A stretch of DNA of 64,000 nucleotides from Belliella pelovolcani (GCF_900156785.1 NZ_FTOP01000002.1:124001-188000), one strand, 5' to 3'; numbered from the stretch's first letter, positions 43,563-53,111 are shown. Notes: generated by a model not told the origin, from the letters alone. Program-made: numbers and translations.

Positions 43563-44474
43563 AGATTCTCTTCTACGCATTTTGCCTGCTGGCAAACCAT
43601 ACATCATTTTGAATCTGCGACAGAAGTAGGCGGTGTCCTTATAGCCAACCTCTTTACCGATATCTCTGATGCTCTTTTTGGAAGTTCTGAGTAATTCTAC
43701 TGCTGCTTCCATACGCTGATATTCGATGTAGTCCTGTGGATTGATACCCGTGAGCATTTTGAAATATTGGCCTACATAATCCTCGGATACATTGGCCACT
43801 TTAGCAAGTACTTTATTAGATAGATCTCCACCAATGTTCTTTTTGATGTAATTGAACATTTCTATTAGTCTAGGGTCTTTGAAATAAGTACTGTTGGTAG
43901 AAAGCTCTTCAACAAATAGTCTATTTTTCAAAATATGGCGGACGATTTCGATTACCAAAAGCTCTGTGAACAGTTTCAAAACACGCTCTTTTCCTGGCGT
44001 ATGTTGTTCTGACTCTTTTACAATATCTTCTAGTATAGTTGCAATCTGATCATTGAACCTGATTACAAATGGAGGAATACCGAGTGAATTGAAGAAATTC
44101 ACAACATCGAATACTTTTGCTTCAAAATTGACTATGGTGACACAGTCTTCTTCAGCATTTTTGATGTCTTTGAAGCTGATAGTTTGCAGGTATTTTCTTT
44201 TGTTATCCAAAAAAGACTCGTTGCTCAAATCTGTCTTCTTGGAAACTGCTCCAAATGAAATATTGGTTTTCCTACCTGCCGGGATAAAGAGAATTTCTCC
44301 TTCATTGACACCTTCTCCTTCCTCGGAGAATTTTAGAGAACCTTGGTGTAAGAGTATTGCTGTATTTTCTGAATCACTAAAATCTGAAATGCTTACAGCT
44401 TTCTCAACTTTGTAGTTATTGCCCTTTAAGAAGCGCACTCCTACTGATTCGATGACTTTATTGTAAAATTCCAT
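43542..44474 (-). CDS. AraC-family transcriptional regulator
   Basis: The 310-residue protein has an N-terminal cupin-like sensing region (NTAILLHQGSLKFSEEGEGVNEGEILFIPAGRKTNI) and a C-terminal double helix-turn-helix (VSEDYVGQYFKMLTGINPQDYIEYQRMEAAVELL and SIRDIGKEVGYKDTAYFCRRFKMMYG). Ligand and targets are unknown. The 3' end overlaps the GGGPS gene. Upstream lies the terminator of the acyl-CoA dehydrogenase, which is on the same strand, so the regulator has its own promoter. Confidence 0.9.
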   Translation of the reverse strand: MEFYNKVIESVGVRFLKGNNYKVEKAVSISDFSDSENTAILLHQGSLKFSEEGEGVNEGEILFIPAGRKTNISFGAVSKKTDLSNESFLDNKRKYLQTISFKDIKNAEEDCVTIVNFEAKVFDVVNFFNSLGIPPFVIRFNDQIATILEDIVKESEQHTPGKERVLKLFTELLVIEIVRHILKNRLFVEELSTNSTYFKDPRLIEMFNYIKKNIGGDLSNKVLAKVANVSEDYVGQYFKMLTGINPQDYIEYQRMEAAVELLRTSKKSIRDIGKEVGYKDTAYFCRRFKMMYGLPAGKMRRRESLINVQG

Positions 44475-44562
44475 GAATAAAGGCTTTGTGGTTTTATTGT
44501 AAAACTATGATAAAAATTTTATTCACAATGGAATAATTTGATAAAAATTTCATGTAAAAAAG

Positions 44563-44599
44563 AAAAAGGGCAAAAAAATTGGATTTTTTGCCCTTTTTT
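44563..44599 (-). terminator. Terminator of the second acyl-CoA dehydrogenase
   Basis: AAAAAGGGCAAAAAA and TTTTTTGCCCTTTTT form a long stem around a short loop. It lies 17 bases past the minus-strand stop at 44616 and has T-runs on both sides. Confidence 0.85.
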
Positions 44600-44615
44600 A
44601 GACTTGAAAATTGGA

Positions 44616-45755
44616 TTATCTTAAAATACCACGGGATATAACTATTTTTTGAATCTCGCTAGTCCCCTCATATATCTGTGTGATTTTAGCATCACGCATC
44701 AATCTTTCTACATGGTATTCCTTGACATAGCCATATCCTCCATGTACCTGAACAGCCTCTACACTCACATCCATAGCTACTTGAGAAGCATATAATTTTG
44801 CCATCGCAGAAGCGTGGGCATAATCTTGACCTTGATCTTTGAGCCAGGCAGATTTGATGACCAGCAGTCTAGCCGCTTCAATATTGGTGGCCATATCAGC
44901 AAGTTTGAACTGAATCGCTTGATGCTGACTGATTGGTTTTCCAAATGCTTTTCTTTCTTTGGAATATGCCAAAGCCAATTCATAAGCCCCAGAAGCTATT
45001 CCCAATGCCTGTGCGGCGATACCAATTCTTCCACCATTGAGTGTTTCCATGGCGAAAGTAAATCCGAAGCCTTCCTCTCCAATTCTATTCTCTACAGGAA
45101 CTCTTACATCTGTAAACATCAAAGAATGTGTATCAGATCCTCTGATGCCTAGCTTATCTTCTTTTTTACCAATGATGAATCCATCCCAACCTTTTTCGAC
45201 AATAAAGGCAGAGATGCCTTTATGACCTTTGGCTGGATCGGTTTGAGCGATGACTAGATATACGCTAGCGGTGCTGCCATTAGTAATCCAATTTTTGGTA
45301 CCATTCAGAATATAATGATCTCCATCCTTGACAGCCTCTGTTTTTTGAGAAGTAGCATCAGAGCCTGCTTCTGGCTCAGATAGACAAAATGCACCGATGA
45401 TTTCTCCTGTTGCCAATGGTTTCAGGTATTTTTCTTTTTGAGCTTCTGAACCATATTTTTCCAAGCCCCAGCAGACCAGAGAATTGTTCACAGACATAGA
45501 TACAGATGCCGAGGCATCGATCTTGGAGATTTCTTCCATTGCCAATACATAGGAGACCGTATCCATACCACCACCGTTGTATTTGGGATCCACCATCATG
45601 CCCATGAAGCCTAATTCTCCCATTTTTTTGATTTGTTCGTGGGGAAACTTAGCCTCAGTATCTCTATCGATAACACCAGGCAATAATTCAGTCTGAGCAA
45701 ATTCCCTCGCTGCGTCCCGCACTGCTAAGTGCTCCTCTGTATAGTCGAAATTCAT
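44616..45755 (-). CDS. Acyl-CoA dehydrogenase, short form
   Basis: The 379-residue flavoprotein shows NFDYTEEHLAVRDAAREFA, CLSEPEAGSDA, WITNGSTASVYLV, GFTFAMETLNGGRIGIAAQALG, and QVHGGYGYVKEYHVERLMRDAKITQIYEGTSEIQ with the catalytic Glu in YEGT. It resembles short-chain or branched-chain acyl-CoA dehydrogenases. I start at ATG 45755, as an upstream in-frame ATG adds about 20 residues that do not fit. It is monocistronic and not linked to the beta-oxidation operon at 12-19 kb. Confidence 0.94.
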   Translation of the reverse strand: MNFDYTEEHLAVRDAAREFAQTELLPGVIDRDTEAKFPHEQIKKMGELGFMGMMVDPKYNGGGMDTVSYVLAMEEISKIDASASVSMSVNNSLVCWGLEKYGSEAQKEKYLKPLATGEIIGAFCLSEPEAGSDATSQKTEAVKDGDHYILNGTKNWITNGSTASVYLVIAQTDPAKGHKGISAFIVEKGWDGFIIGKKEDKLGIRGSDTHSLMFTDVRVPVENRIGEEGFGFTFAMETLNGGRIGIAAQALGIASGAYELALAYSKERKAFGKPISQHQAIQFKLADMATNIEAARLLVIKSAWLKDQGQDYAHASAMAKLYASQVAMDVSVEAVQVHGGYGYVKEYHVERLMRDAKITQIYEGTSEIQKIVISRGILR

Positions 45756-45804
45756 ATATATATTTGGGTTAAGTAATTTTCCGCTTGAAAGATAATTCAA
45801 AAAA

Positions 45805-45834
45805 ATAAGAGGCACAATTACTTGCGCCTCTTAT
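45805..45834 (-). terminator. Terminator of the metallopeptidase operon
   Basis: On the minus strand, ATAAGAGGC...GCCTCTTAT pairs as a 9-bp stem and is followed by a run of T's. It is 36 bases beyond the metallopeptidase stop and overlaps the upstream leader of the acyl-CoA dehydrogenase gene. Confidence 0.8.
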
Positions 45835-45870
45835 GTAAACTGATTTGTGAGATTTTGGTTTCCGTTTTTT

Positions 45871-46557
45871 TTAGTCTCTATTTCCGAAGAAAATAAAGAT
45901 GTAATAAGCTAATGTAGCCAAGGAGGCTAAGGCTGCAACTACATAAGTCATTGCTGCCCATTTCAATGCGTCTTTGGACATGGCATATTCTGAGCGTGTC
46001 ACGATGTTTCTTTGGTTTACCCAGGCCAATGCTCTCCGACTTGCGTCAAATTCTACAGGAAGTGTTACTAAAGTAAATAAAGTCATGATACCGTAAGCTC
46101 CTACCACGATGAATCCGATGATTTCATAAGGAAGTCCAATGAAAAAGCCACCCAATAGAGAAGCAATCAAGACGATATTTAGAATTTTACCACTTGCATT
46201 TTGGATTGGTACCATAGCTGAGCGCATCTCTAACCAAGTGTAAGCGGTAGCATGCTGAATGGCGTGACCACATTCGTGCGCTGCTACTGCTGTAGCGGCA
46301 GCATTTCTACCATAATATACATCTGGGCTTAAGTTGACAGTTCTATTGGCAGGATTGTAGTGATCAGATAACTGACCTTCCACACAATTTACGGACACAT
46401 TAGAAATATTATTGTCCGCAAGCATCAATTCTGCGACCTCTTTTCCTGAAAGGTTTGCTTGAAGTGGTGTTTGAGAATACTTTTTGAATTTGCTTTTCAG
46501 CCTGTTGCTCACCACGAATCCTAGGACTCCGAATACAACGACGATAAGAATAATCAT
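45871..46557 (-). CDS. Membrane zinc metallopeptidase (YugP-like)
   Basis: The 228-residue protein has an N-terminal membrane helix, a zinc-binding AAHECGHAIQHA motif (H94, E95, H98) and further hydrophobic segments (ILNIVLIASLLGGFFIGLPYEIIGFIVVGAYGIMTLFTL; AAMTYVVAALASLATLAYYIFIF). This fits the YugP/DUF zinc metallopeptidase_2 family. The substrate is unknown. It follows the flippase-like gene by 38 bases and ends the panC-panD operon. Confidence 0.9.
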   Translation of the reverse strand: MIILIVVVFGVLGFVVSNRLKSKFKKYSQTPLQANLSGKEVAELMLADNNISNVSVNCVEGQLSDHYNPANRTVNLSPDVYYGRNAAATAVAAHECGHAIQHATAYTWLEMRSAMVPIQNASGKILNIVLIASLLGGFFIGLPYEIIGFIVVGAYGIMTLFTLVTLPVEFDASRRALAWVNQRNIVTRSEYAMSKDALKWAAMTYVVAALASLATLAYYIFIFFGNRD

Positions 46558-46595
46558 AGCTTTTGTTTTATTTTAAACTGCTTTTCAATACGAAT

Positions 46596-47597
46596 TTAAG
46601 AAGTTTTGGGTTCTTTGTTTGCAGTGATTTTGAAGAAAATACCGAAAGCTAATAAGCCGATGGCAATAATCGTCAAAACTTGAGAGCCATGAATGATGGC
46701 TGCAAAGATTTTTCCCTGATCTTCTGATAAACCATACCTGATCAAAATGAAGGCCACAAGTGCATGAAAGGTTCCAATACCTCCCTGTACAGGAGCTATC
46801 ATGCCAATACTACCCATTACCATGACCATCAATACGGACCTAGGTGACAGACTGGCAGTAGAAGGAATGGCAAGAGCTACAGCATACATGGTAAAATAGT
46901 AGGTAAACCAAATCGCGATAGAAGATGCCCAAAAGCCCACTTGATTTTTTACTTTACTTACAGATATAAGGCCTTTGATCAAGTCTCTGATGAAGTGTCG
47001 AAGCTTTTTGATCAAACTATTGTCTCGATACCTTTTGAATAAGAAGTAGAAAAATAAGGCAGCGACCATTAAACCGCCGATAAAAATTGGTAGGATGCTA
47101 CTGATCTTATCGAATAAGTCTACTAAAGAAACCAAATCGGTAATCAAGGTTATAAAGAGGGATCGCTCCAGAAAGAAAGCCAAGAATATCGTGGAGGCCA
47201 TAAAGAGTAAATCAATGGTGCGCTCTAATATGACAGTACCGATCAGCTTACCCATTTCCAAGCCCTCGGTTTTCTGAAGGACTCCACAGCGGGCTACCTC
47301 CCCAGCTCTTGGAATGATTAGATTTGCCAAGTAGCCTATCATCAGTGCCCAGAAAGCCCGCAATGTTCTGATCTGACGCTGCTCACCAGCGTCTAATAGA
47401 AGCTTCCATCGCCATGCCCGGAGCCAAAAACCCCATAGAGCAATTAGAATAGAAGCTCCCATCCAAGCCCAAGAAATTTCCGAAACTACTTGGGATAGTT
47501 CGCTGATGCTGATATCCTTGTATAAAAACCAAAAGATCCAGATCGCCACTCCTAGAGATAGCAAGACCTGGATCCATTGTTTGATGTTAAGTTTCAA
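46596..47597 (-). CDS. Flippase-like integral membrane protein (LPG synthase TM family)
   Basis: The 333-residue protein has about eight membrane helices and blocks such as WAWMGASILIALWGFWLRAWRWKLLLDAG, RAFWALMIGYLANLIIPRAGEVARCGVLQKTEG and APVQGGIGTFHALVAFILIRYG, diagnostic of the UPF0104 / lysylphosphatidylglycerol-synthase membrane domain. It lacks the soluble synthase domain, so lipid transfer or flipping is more likely than lysinylation. It starts 3 bases after panD, so it is co-transcribed with the pantothenate genes. Confidence 0.88.
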   Translation of the reverse strand: MKLNIKQWIQVLLSLGVAIWIFWFLYKDISISELSQVVSEISWAWMGASILIALWGFWLRAWRWKLLLDAGEQRQIRTLRAFWALMIGYLANLIIPRAGEVARCGVLQKTEGLEMGKLIGTVILERTIDLLFMASTIFLAFFLERSLFITLITDLVSLVDLFDKISSILPIFIGGLMVAALFFYFLFKRYRDNSLIKKLRHFIRDLIKGLISVSKVKNQVGFWASSIAIWFTYYFTMYAVALAIPSTASLSPRSVLMVMVMGSIGMIAPVQGGIGTFHALVAFILIRYGLSEDQGKIFAAIIHGSQVLTIIAIGLLAFGIFFKITANKEPKTS

Positions 47598-47600
47598 AAT

Positions 47601-47948
47601 TTAGATGACTTTATTGTGGTCATCTGGGAAGATGACTACGGGTTTATATTTTTTGGCTGCCTCGAAGTCCATTGAAGCATAAGAAATGATGATCACTACA
47701 TCTCCCACTTGTGCTTTTCTCGCAGCTGGACCATTGAGACAGATCATTCCACTTCCTCTCTCACCTTTGATCACGTATGTTTCTAGTCTTTCACCATTGT
47801 TGATGTTGACGATCTGGACTTTTTCGTTTTCAATGATATTGGCAGCATCCATCAGGTCTTCATCGACTGTAATGCTTCCTACATAGTGAAGCTCGGCCTG
47901 TGTGATTTTTACCCTATGGATTTTAGATTTTAATATTTGGATATGCAT
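47601..47948 (-). CDS. panD: Aspartate 1-decarboxylase
   Basis: PanD makes beta-alanine for pantothenate and CoA. The 115-residue proenzyme self-cleaves between G24 and S25 ([18 protein letters not shown]) to form the pyruvoyl cofactor. The blocks [44 protein letters not shown] and [10 protein letters not shown] are standard. It lies 24 bases after panC, forming a pantothenate operon. Confidence 0.97.
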   Translation of the reverse strand: MHIQILKSKIHRVKITQAELHYVGSITVDEDLMDAANIIENEKVQIVNINNGERLETYVIKGERGSGMICLNGPAARKAQVGDVVIIISYASMDFEAAKKYKPVVIFPDDHNKVI

Positions 47949-47972
47949 GACTCAAATTTTGCGCAAAACTAA

Positions 47973-48818
47973 TCAAATTATTTCGAGATTGTCTATCAGC
48001 CTCACTTCACCGATATATGCTGCGGTACAGATCGATACTTTCTTTTGGTTTTTGATCCCTTTGAGTTTGATCAAAGTATCGGTATGTACTAATTCAAAAT
48101 ATTCCAATCTAGCTTGGGGCTCGTCATGGAATCTTTTAGTGACTTTTTCTTTGATTTCAAACCAATTTTGTCCAGCTAATAGTTCATCTTTTGCAAAAAG
48201 CATACACTTGTAAAGGATCGTTGCCGTAAGCCGATCTTCTTTGCTAAGTCGGATATTTCTTGATGACATGGCAAGCCCATCATTTTCCCTGACGGTGGGC
48301 ACTGTGATGATTTCTACATCAAATGAAAGATCAGAAACAAGCCTTTTGATGATGGCAACTTGCTGCAAATCCTTCTGACCGAAGTAGGCTTTGGAAGGTT
48401 TAACAATATTTAACAGTTTGGAAACCACCACTCCTACACCATTAAAATGACCCGGTCTAAAGGCTCCTTCAAGGGTTTTATCAAGGTCTCCGAAGTCTAT
48501 TTTTAGGAGAGTTTCGGTAGGGTACATTTCAGAAACACTTGGTAAAAAGACAAAATCTACTCCATTTTCTTCCAAAAGTTTCAAGTCTTCTTCTAAAGTA
48601 ATTGGATACTTTTCAAAGTCTTCTTTGTTATTGAATTGCGTAGGATTGACAAAAATAGATACAATCACCGCGTCAGAAGATAATTTTGCATTTTCGACCA
48701 AAGACAAGTGGCCATAATGGAGTGCTCCCATAGTAGGAACAAAACCTATGGTTTTTTGACTTTTTCTAAGAATGTCTAGTGCTGATTTTACTTCGTTTTT
48801 GGTCCTGAGAATATCCAC
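47973..48818 (-). CDS. panC: Pantothenate synthetase
   Basis: PanC joins pantoate and beta-alanine using ATP. The 281-residue protein has the nucleotide motif H34-Y-G-H37 (FVPTMGALHYGHLSLV), the VSIFVNPTQFNNKEDFEKYP block, HFNGVGVVVSKLLNIVKPSKAYFGQKDLQQ and MSSRNIRLS. It leads the panC-panD operon and is divergent from the starch-synthase-like gene; the two share a 129-base promoter region. Confidence 0.97.
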   Translation of the reverse strand: MDILRTKNEVKSALDILRKSQKTIGFVPTMGALHYGHLSLVENAKLSSDAVIVSIFVNPTQFNNKEDFEKYPITLEEDLKLLEENGVDFVFLPSVSEMYPTETLLKIDFGDLDKTLEGAFRPGHFNGVGVVVSKLLNIVKPSKAYFGQKDLQQVAIIKRLVSDLSFDVEIITVPTVRENDGLAMSSRNIRLSKEDRLTATILYKCMLFAKDELLAGQNWFEIKEKVTKRFHDEPQARLEYFELVHTDTLIKLKGIKNQKKVSICTAAYIGEVRLIDNLEII

Positions 48819-48902
48819 GATTTGCCTGAGTTGTCAAATGTAAAATAGCCGCAAAGCTATGTCATTCCTCAGAAAAACAATGGATTTGCGGGATTTTTTT
48901 TG

Positions 48903-48910
48903 TAACTTTG
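48903..48910 (+). promoter_or_regulatory. Possible Bacteroidota -7 element
   Basis: TAACTTTG matches TAnnTTTG, 37 bases upstream of the starch-synthase-like ATG. A TTTG at 48885 is closer than the usual -33 spacing, so the match is only partial. Confidence 0.4.
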
Positions 48911-48947
48911 TAGTCCCGTATTATCCCTCAACAAAAAATAACAAGAT

Positions 48948-49760
48948 ATGTCCAAACTTCGTATCCTCTACGTTGCAAGTGAAATCAATCCATTCCTACA
49001 AACTTCTGAAGTTGCCAATTTCGTGAGGGCTTTGCCTCAGGCCATGCAAGAAAAAGGTATGGAAATTCGCATTCTTGTTCCTAGATTTGGCTTGATCAAT
49101 GAAAGAAAGAACAGGTTGCACGAGGTAGTGAGACTTTCTGGAATCAACATCGCAGTTGGTGAGGAAGAAAAACCATTGATTATCAAAGTAGCATCTATAC
49201 CCAATGCAAAGCTTCAAGTTTATTTTATAGACAATGAAGACTATTTCCAAAGGAAGAGCGTTTTCCACGACAAGCAGGAAAAGTTCTACGAAGATAATGA
49301 CGAAAGAGCCATTTTCTTCTGTAAAGGTGTAATTGAGACTGTGAAAAAATTAGGATGGGCTCCTGACGTAGTACATTGTAATGACTGGATGACCAGCTTG
49401 ATACCAATGTACTTGAAGACCACCTACAAAAATGAACCTTTGTTCAAAGATACAAAATCGGTATTTGCTATTTATAATACCGGATTTAGCCATAAATTTG
49501 GCGACGATTTATTTGAGAAAGTTAAGATGGTGGATATAGACGACAACATCTTGGCTCCTTTGAAATCCAAAGACTATGAAGGTTTCCTTAAAATCGGAAT
49601 GGAATATGCCGACATGGTCATCAAAAGCGAGGATATCTCAGATAAGTTGACACAATTAATTGAAGATTGCTCTAAAGACAAGAAGTGTGAGATTAACAGC
49701 GAAGAAGACGAACAACTTTTTGAAAGTTACTACAACATCTATACTGACCTGGCCGGCTAA
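48948..49760 (+). CDS. Starch/glycogen synthase-like protein, N-terminal domain only
   Basis: The 270-residue protein matches the N-terminal half of GT5 synthases: RILYVASEINPFLQTSEVANFVRALPQAMQEKGMEIRILVPRFG near the start and the VVHCNDWMTSLIPMYLKT block near residue 145. The C-terminal nucleotide-sugar-binding domain of the usual 450-500 residue enzyme is absent. The KTGGL-type loop for ADP-glucose is replaced by QTSEV. It is therefore unlikely to be a normal glycogen synthase. The DUF4270 gene starts inside its last codons. Confidence 0.82.
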   Translation: MSKLRILYVASEINPFLQTSEVANFVRALPQAMQEKGMEIRILVPRFGLINERKNRLHEVVRLSGINIAVGEEEKPLIIKVASIPNAKLQVYFIDNEDYFQRKSVFHDKQEKFYEDNDERAIFFCKGVIETVKKLGWAPDVVHCNDWMTSLIPMYLKTTYKNEPLFKDTKSVFAIYNTGFSHKFGDDLFEKVKMVDIDDNILAPLKSKDYEGFLKIGMEYADMVIKSEDISDKLTQLIEDCSKDKKCEINSEEDEQLFESYYNIYTDLAG

Positions 49761-51084
49761 AGCGGTTGCAGGGCTATTTGTCACATTATCCATCGCGAGT
49801 TCTTGCAGTGATCCTTCCAGTATCGGACTGGACTTGGATCCCAACAATAATCAGATAGGGGTTTTCTATGCAGAAATACCCCTTTCTGCTTCTATGGTTT
49901 TGCTTGATTCTTTCAATACCACCAATGCGGGTGCAATGGTGATTGGTGGTGGAACAAGCGATTTCTTTGGTGCTACTGAAGGGATAGGTTTTTCAAGACT
50001 AGCTATCAACCCAGCAGGAGCAAGACCCGAGCAAAACGCGGTTTTAGATTCTGTGAAATTCAATTTTCAAATTGAATCAGTCATCGGCAATGACCTTAGT
50101 ACGCCAAAGAGTATTTCTGTACACTTGCTCAACGAGCGGATATTGGATACCACCTACTATAATTTTGACCGATTGGAATTTGATCCTCAGCCAATCGCCC
50201 AGGGCAGTTTCAATTTTGCAAATAGACAAGATACTTTGGTCTCAGTGCAAATGGAGTCTGGCTTTTCTCAGTTTATCTTCGATGAATTGAAAAAAGGAGA
50301 TGCATTTAGGGACATTTTTACTTTTAGAAATTTGATCCCAGGTATTGCCTTCCAAGGCAATACAGGTGAAGAGGCTTCTACTGCAATAAGAGTCGGTAAT
50401 ACTACAGGTATCATCGTTTATTATAAAAATGTAGGGGATACTGTTTCAAGAGGTTACGCCATTTCCACAGCTCAGTCTCGTCATTTCAATTATGTGAACA
50501 ACGACAGGACTGGAACACCAACGGCCGTGATCACCGAACCGGGACAATCTTATGATGTAGGCCCTAAAGTAGGTACCAAATCAAATGTAGGTTTGTTATT
50601 GAGACTGGATACTAGTCCTATAGATGCCTTTCTAGATACTTTGCAGAACGTAACATTCAATGACATTGAGCTGGAAATAGGTCCATTGAAAAGCAATATT
50701 GCTACCAACCGACCTCCTACATCCATGATTATGTTTTTTGCCAGTGAGAATAATACGATTTTGACGGGTCCTGAAGGACAAGAGTTTTCGGTACAGCAAG
50801 AAGGGAGACCTCAGTTGGTTACAGAAAATGGTGTAGCTAGACCAGCCACTTCGGCACCAACTTATCTTGCTTATAGTAGCAACTCTAATCTTTACAGGCA
50901 GAAGATCACATCTTACATGAACGCTGTATACAGATTAGGTTTGCAGCGAAATGATTTCTTACTTTATCCAGCCACTCCTCAACCAGGCTCTGGAGATATT
51001 TTCAAAAGATCGTTTAGAGAATTTGTAGTGGATCAAAATGACATTAAATTGAAAATATATTATTCTAAAATCAGGGCATTTTAG
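49720..51084 (+). CDS. DUF4270 lipoprotein
   Basis: The protein is predicted as an exported lipoprotein: signal LTWPAKAVAGLFVTLSIASSC with a lipobox cysteine, then SDPSSIGLDLDPNNNQIGVFY, the DUF4270 start. Family blocks such as LDSVKFNFQIES and RLGLQRNDFLLYP follow. No ATG fits; the best start is TTG at 49720, 29 residues before the cysteine and 41 bases inside the preceding gene. A longer TTG at 49660 gives a poor signal. Function is unknown. The pairing with a GT5-like gene suggests surface or storage glycan work. Confidence 0.82.
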   Translation: MKVTTTSILTWPAKAVAGLFVTLSIASSCSDPSSIGLDLDPNNNQIGVFYAEIPLSASMVLLDSFNTTNAGAMVIGGGTSDFFGATEGIGFSRLAINPAGARPEQNAVLDSVKFNFQIESVIGNDLSTPKSISVHLLNERILDTTYYNFDRLEFDPQPIAQGSFNFANRQDTLVSVQMESGFSQFIFDELKKGDAFRDIFTFRNLIPGIAFQGNTGEEASTAIRVGNTTGIIVYYKNVGDTVSRGYAISTAQSRHFNYVNNDRTGTPTAVITEPGQSYDVGPKVGTKSNVGLLLRLDTSPIDAFLDTLQNVTFNDIELEIGPLKSNIATNRPPTSMIMFFASENNTILTGPEGQEFSVQQEGRPQLVTENGVARPATSAPTYLAYSSNSNLYRQKITSYMNAVYRLGLQRNDFLLYPATPQPGSGDIFKRSFREFVVDQNDIKLKIYYSKIRAF

Positions 51085-51115
51085 CACGTGATTTTGGGGT
51101 GTCAAACTGTGCGAG

Positions 51116-51175
51116 ACCCAAGCTAAATTTTGTTTTTGGAGGAATCCAAATTTGAGAATTTAGGTTGGGTTTTTG
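51116..51175 (+). terminator. Terminator after the DUF4270 gene
   Basis: ACCCAAGCTAAATT (51116-51129) pairs with AATTTAGGTTGGGT (51157-51170) with one mismatch, followed by TTTTTG. An inner TTTGG/CCAAA hairpin lies in the loop. It separates the DUF4270 gene from glmS. Confidence 0.75.
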
Positions 51176-51224
51176 CTTTCTTATTTCTAAAAGGTTTAAC
51201 TTTATTCTTTAATCATTTTTGCAT

Positions 51225-53066
51225 ATGTGTGGAATAGTAGCTTATGTAGGGCAACAAGAAGCGTTGCCAATAATCATCAAAGGACTCAAGAGGCTAGAAT
51301 ATCGTGGTTATGATAGTGCAGGTATTGCACTGATCAACCAAAAAGGTCTCAATGTCTACAAGAAAAAGGGAAAAGTATCTGAATTGGAAAACCACCTGAC
51401 CAGCCAAGGTGAGCTCCATTCGACTATTGGAATTGGACATACCCGTTGGGCTACGCATGGTGAGCCTAATGATGTCAATGCACACCCGCATTACTCAGCG
51501 AGTGAAAAATTTGCGATGATTCACAACGGGATCATTGAAAATTATGATGTATTGAAGACAGACTTGAAAAACAGAGGGTATACCTTTCAGAGTGAAACAG
51601 ACTCTGAAGTTTTCATGAAGTTTATCGAGGATATTCACAAAAACAACAATTGTAGCCTTGAAGAAGCGGTGAGGCTCGCTTTACACAAAGTAGTAGGCGC
51701 TTATGCGATTGTCATCATGAATATCGAAGAGCCTGATACCTTGATTGCAGCTAGAAAAGGATCTCCTTTGGTGATAGGTGTTGGTAAAAATGAATATTTC
51801 CTTGCATCTGATGCAACCCCAATTATTGAATATACCAATCAAGTAATTTATTTGGATGATTATGAAATTGCTGTCATTAGAGATGGCTCTCTTCAGATCA
51901 AGACCATCGAAAATGTAGAGACCAACCCTTACATCAATCAGCTCGAAATGGAGCTCGAGGCAATAGAAAAGGGAGGTTATGAGCATTTTATGCTCAAGGA
52001 AATTTTTGAGCAACCGAGGTCTATTGCAGATTGTATGCGAGGAAGGCTAGATGCCAAAAATGGTCGCTTGGTCCTGGGTGGTCTCAGGGATTATATGAAC
52101 AAGTTTCAAAATGCGGACAGGATCATCATCACAGCTTGTGGTACTTCTTGGCATGCGGGCCTGGTTGCAGAATATTTATTTGAAGAATTTGCTCGTATTC
52201 CTGTAGAGGTAGAGTATGCTTCTGAGTTCAGATATAGAAATCCAGTTATCAGTGAAAAAGATTTCGTAATTGCGATATCTCAGTCTGGTGAAACTGCTGA
52301 TACGCTTGCAGCGATTGAGTTGGCCAAATCCAAAGGCGCGACTATTTTTGGTGTATGTAATGTGGTAGGTTCATCTATTGCGAGAGCGACCCATGCGGGG
52401 AGCTATACCCATGCGGGACCAGAGATCGGAGTAGCATCTACCAAGGCATTTACAGCTCAGATTTCTGTGTTGACAATGATGGCATTGATGCTTGGTTATC
52501 AAAGAGGCACCCTCACTGAAAGCAAATATGTACAATTACTCAATGAACTAGAAACCATTCCAAGTAAGGTAGAGCGTACGCTCAAAATGAACCCGAATAT
52601 TGAAGCGATCTCTGCTGAATATAAAGATGCTAGAAACTTCCTCTATTTAGGTAGAGGGTATAATTTCCCAGTTGCCTTAGAAGGCGCATTGAAGTTGAAG
52701 GAGATATCATATATCCACGCAGAGGGATATCCTGCAGCAGAGATGAAGCATGGTCCTATTGCCTTGATTGATGAGGAAATGCCAGTAGTTTTCATCGCCA
52801 CCAAGGATAACTCATATGAAAAGGTGGTGTCGAATATTCAAGAGGTAAAGGCTAGAAAAGGAAAAATCATAGCTGTAGTCACCGAAGGAGATACGGTAGT
52901 AAGAGGTATGGCAGACCATGTCTTAGAAGTACCAGATACTGCTGAGGCTTTTGTTCCCCTTCTTTCAGTAATTCCTTTGCAGATCCTATCTTATCACATC
53001 GCTGTGATGAGAGGCTGTAATGTGGATCAGCCGAGGAATTTGGCTAAGTCAGTTACGGTAGAGTAA
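51225..53066 (+). CDS. glmS: Glutamine-fructose-6-phosphate aminotransferase (isomerizing)
   Basis: GlmS makes glucosamine-6-phosphate, the entry to cell-wall and LPS amino sugars. The 613-residue protein starts MCGIVAYVGQ; I use ATG 51225 so that C2 becomes the N-terminal nucleophile. It has GHTRWATHGEPND and HNGIIENY in the glutaminase domain, two SIS domains (ACGTSWHAGLVAEY, AISQSGETADTLAA, GRGYNFPVALEGALKLKEISYIHAEGYPAAEMKHGPIALI) and the terminal PRNLAKSVTVE. No glmS ribozyme-like leader was seen. Confidence 0.97.
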   Translation: MCGIVAYVGQQEALPIIIKGLKRLEYRGYDSAGIALINQKGLNVYKKKGKVSELENHLTSQGELHSTIGIGHTRWATHGEPNDVNAHPHYSASEKFAMIHNGIIENYDVLKTDLKNRGYTFQSETDSEVFMKFIEDIHKNNNCSLEEAVRLALHKVVGAYAIVIMNIEEPDTLIAARKGSPLVIGVGKNEYFLASDATPIIEYTNQVIYLDDYEIAVIRDGSLQIKTIENVETNPYINQLEMELEAIEKGGYEHFMLKEIFEQPRSIADCMRGRLDAKNGRLVLGGLRDYMNKFQNADRIIITACGTSWHAGLVAEYLFEEFARIPVEVEYASEFRYRNPVISEKDFVIAISQSGETADTLAAIELAKSKGATIFGVCNVVGSSIARATHAGSYTHAGPEIGVASTKAFTAQISVLTMMALMLGYQRGTLTESKYVQLLNELETIPSKVERTLKMNPNIEAISAEYKDARNFLYLGRGYNFPVALEGALKLKEISYIHAEGYPAAEMKHGPIALIDEEMPVVFIATKDNSYEKVVSNIQEVKARKGKIIAVVTEGDTVVRGMADHVLEVPDTAEAFVPLLSVIPLQILSYHIAVMRGCNVDQPRNLAKSVTVE

Positions 53067-53111
53067 TAAAACAAGAAACCCAGCTTAAAAGCTGGGTTTC
53101 TTGTTTTATTA
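53064..53111. terminator. Perfect bidirectional terminator filling the whole intergenic gap
   Basis: AATAAAACAAGAAACCCAGC and its complement form a stem of about 22 bp with a two-base loop (53065-53110). The structure begins in the glmS stop codon and ends at the stop of the convergent gene, so it is the only intergenic DNA there. Confidence 0.95.
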
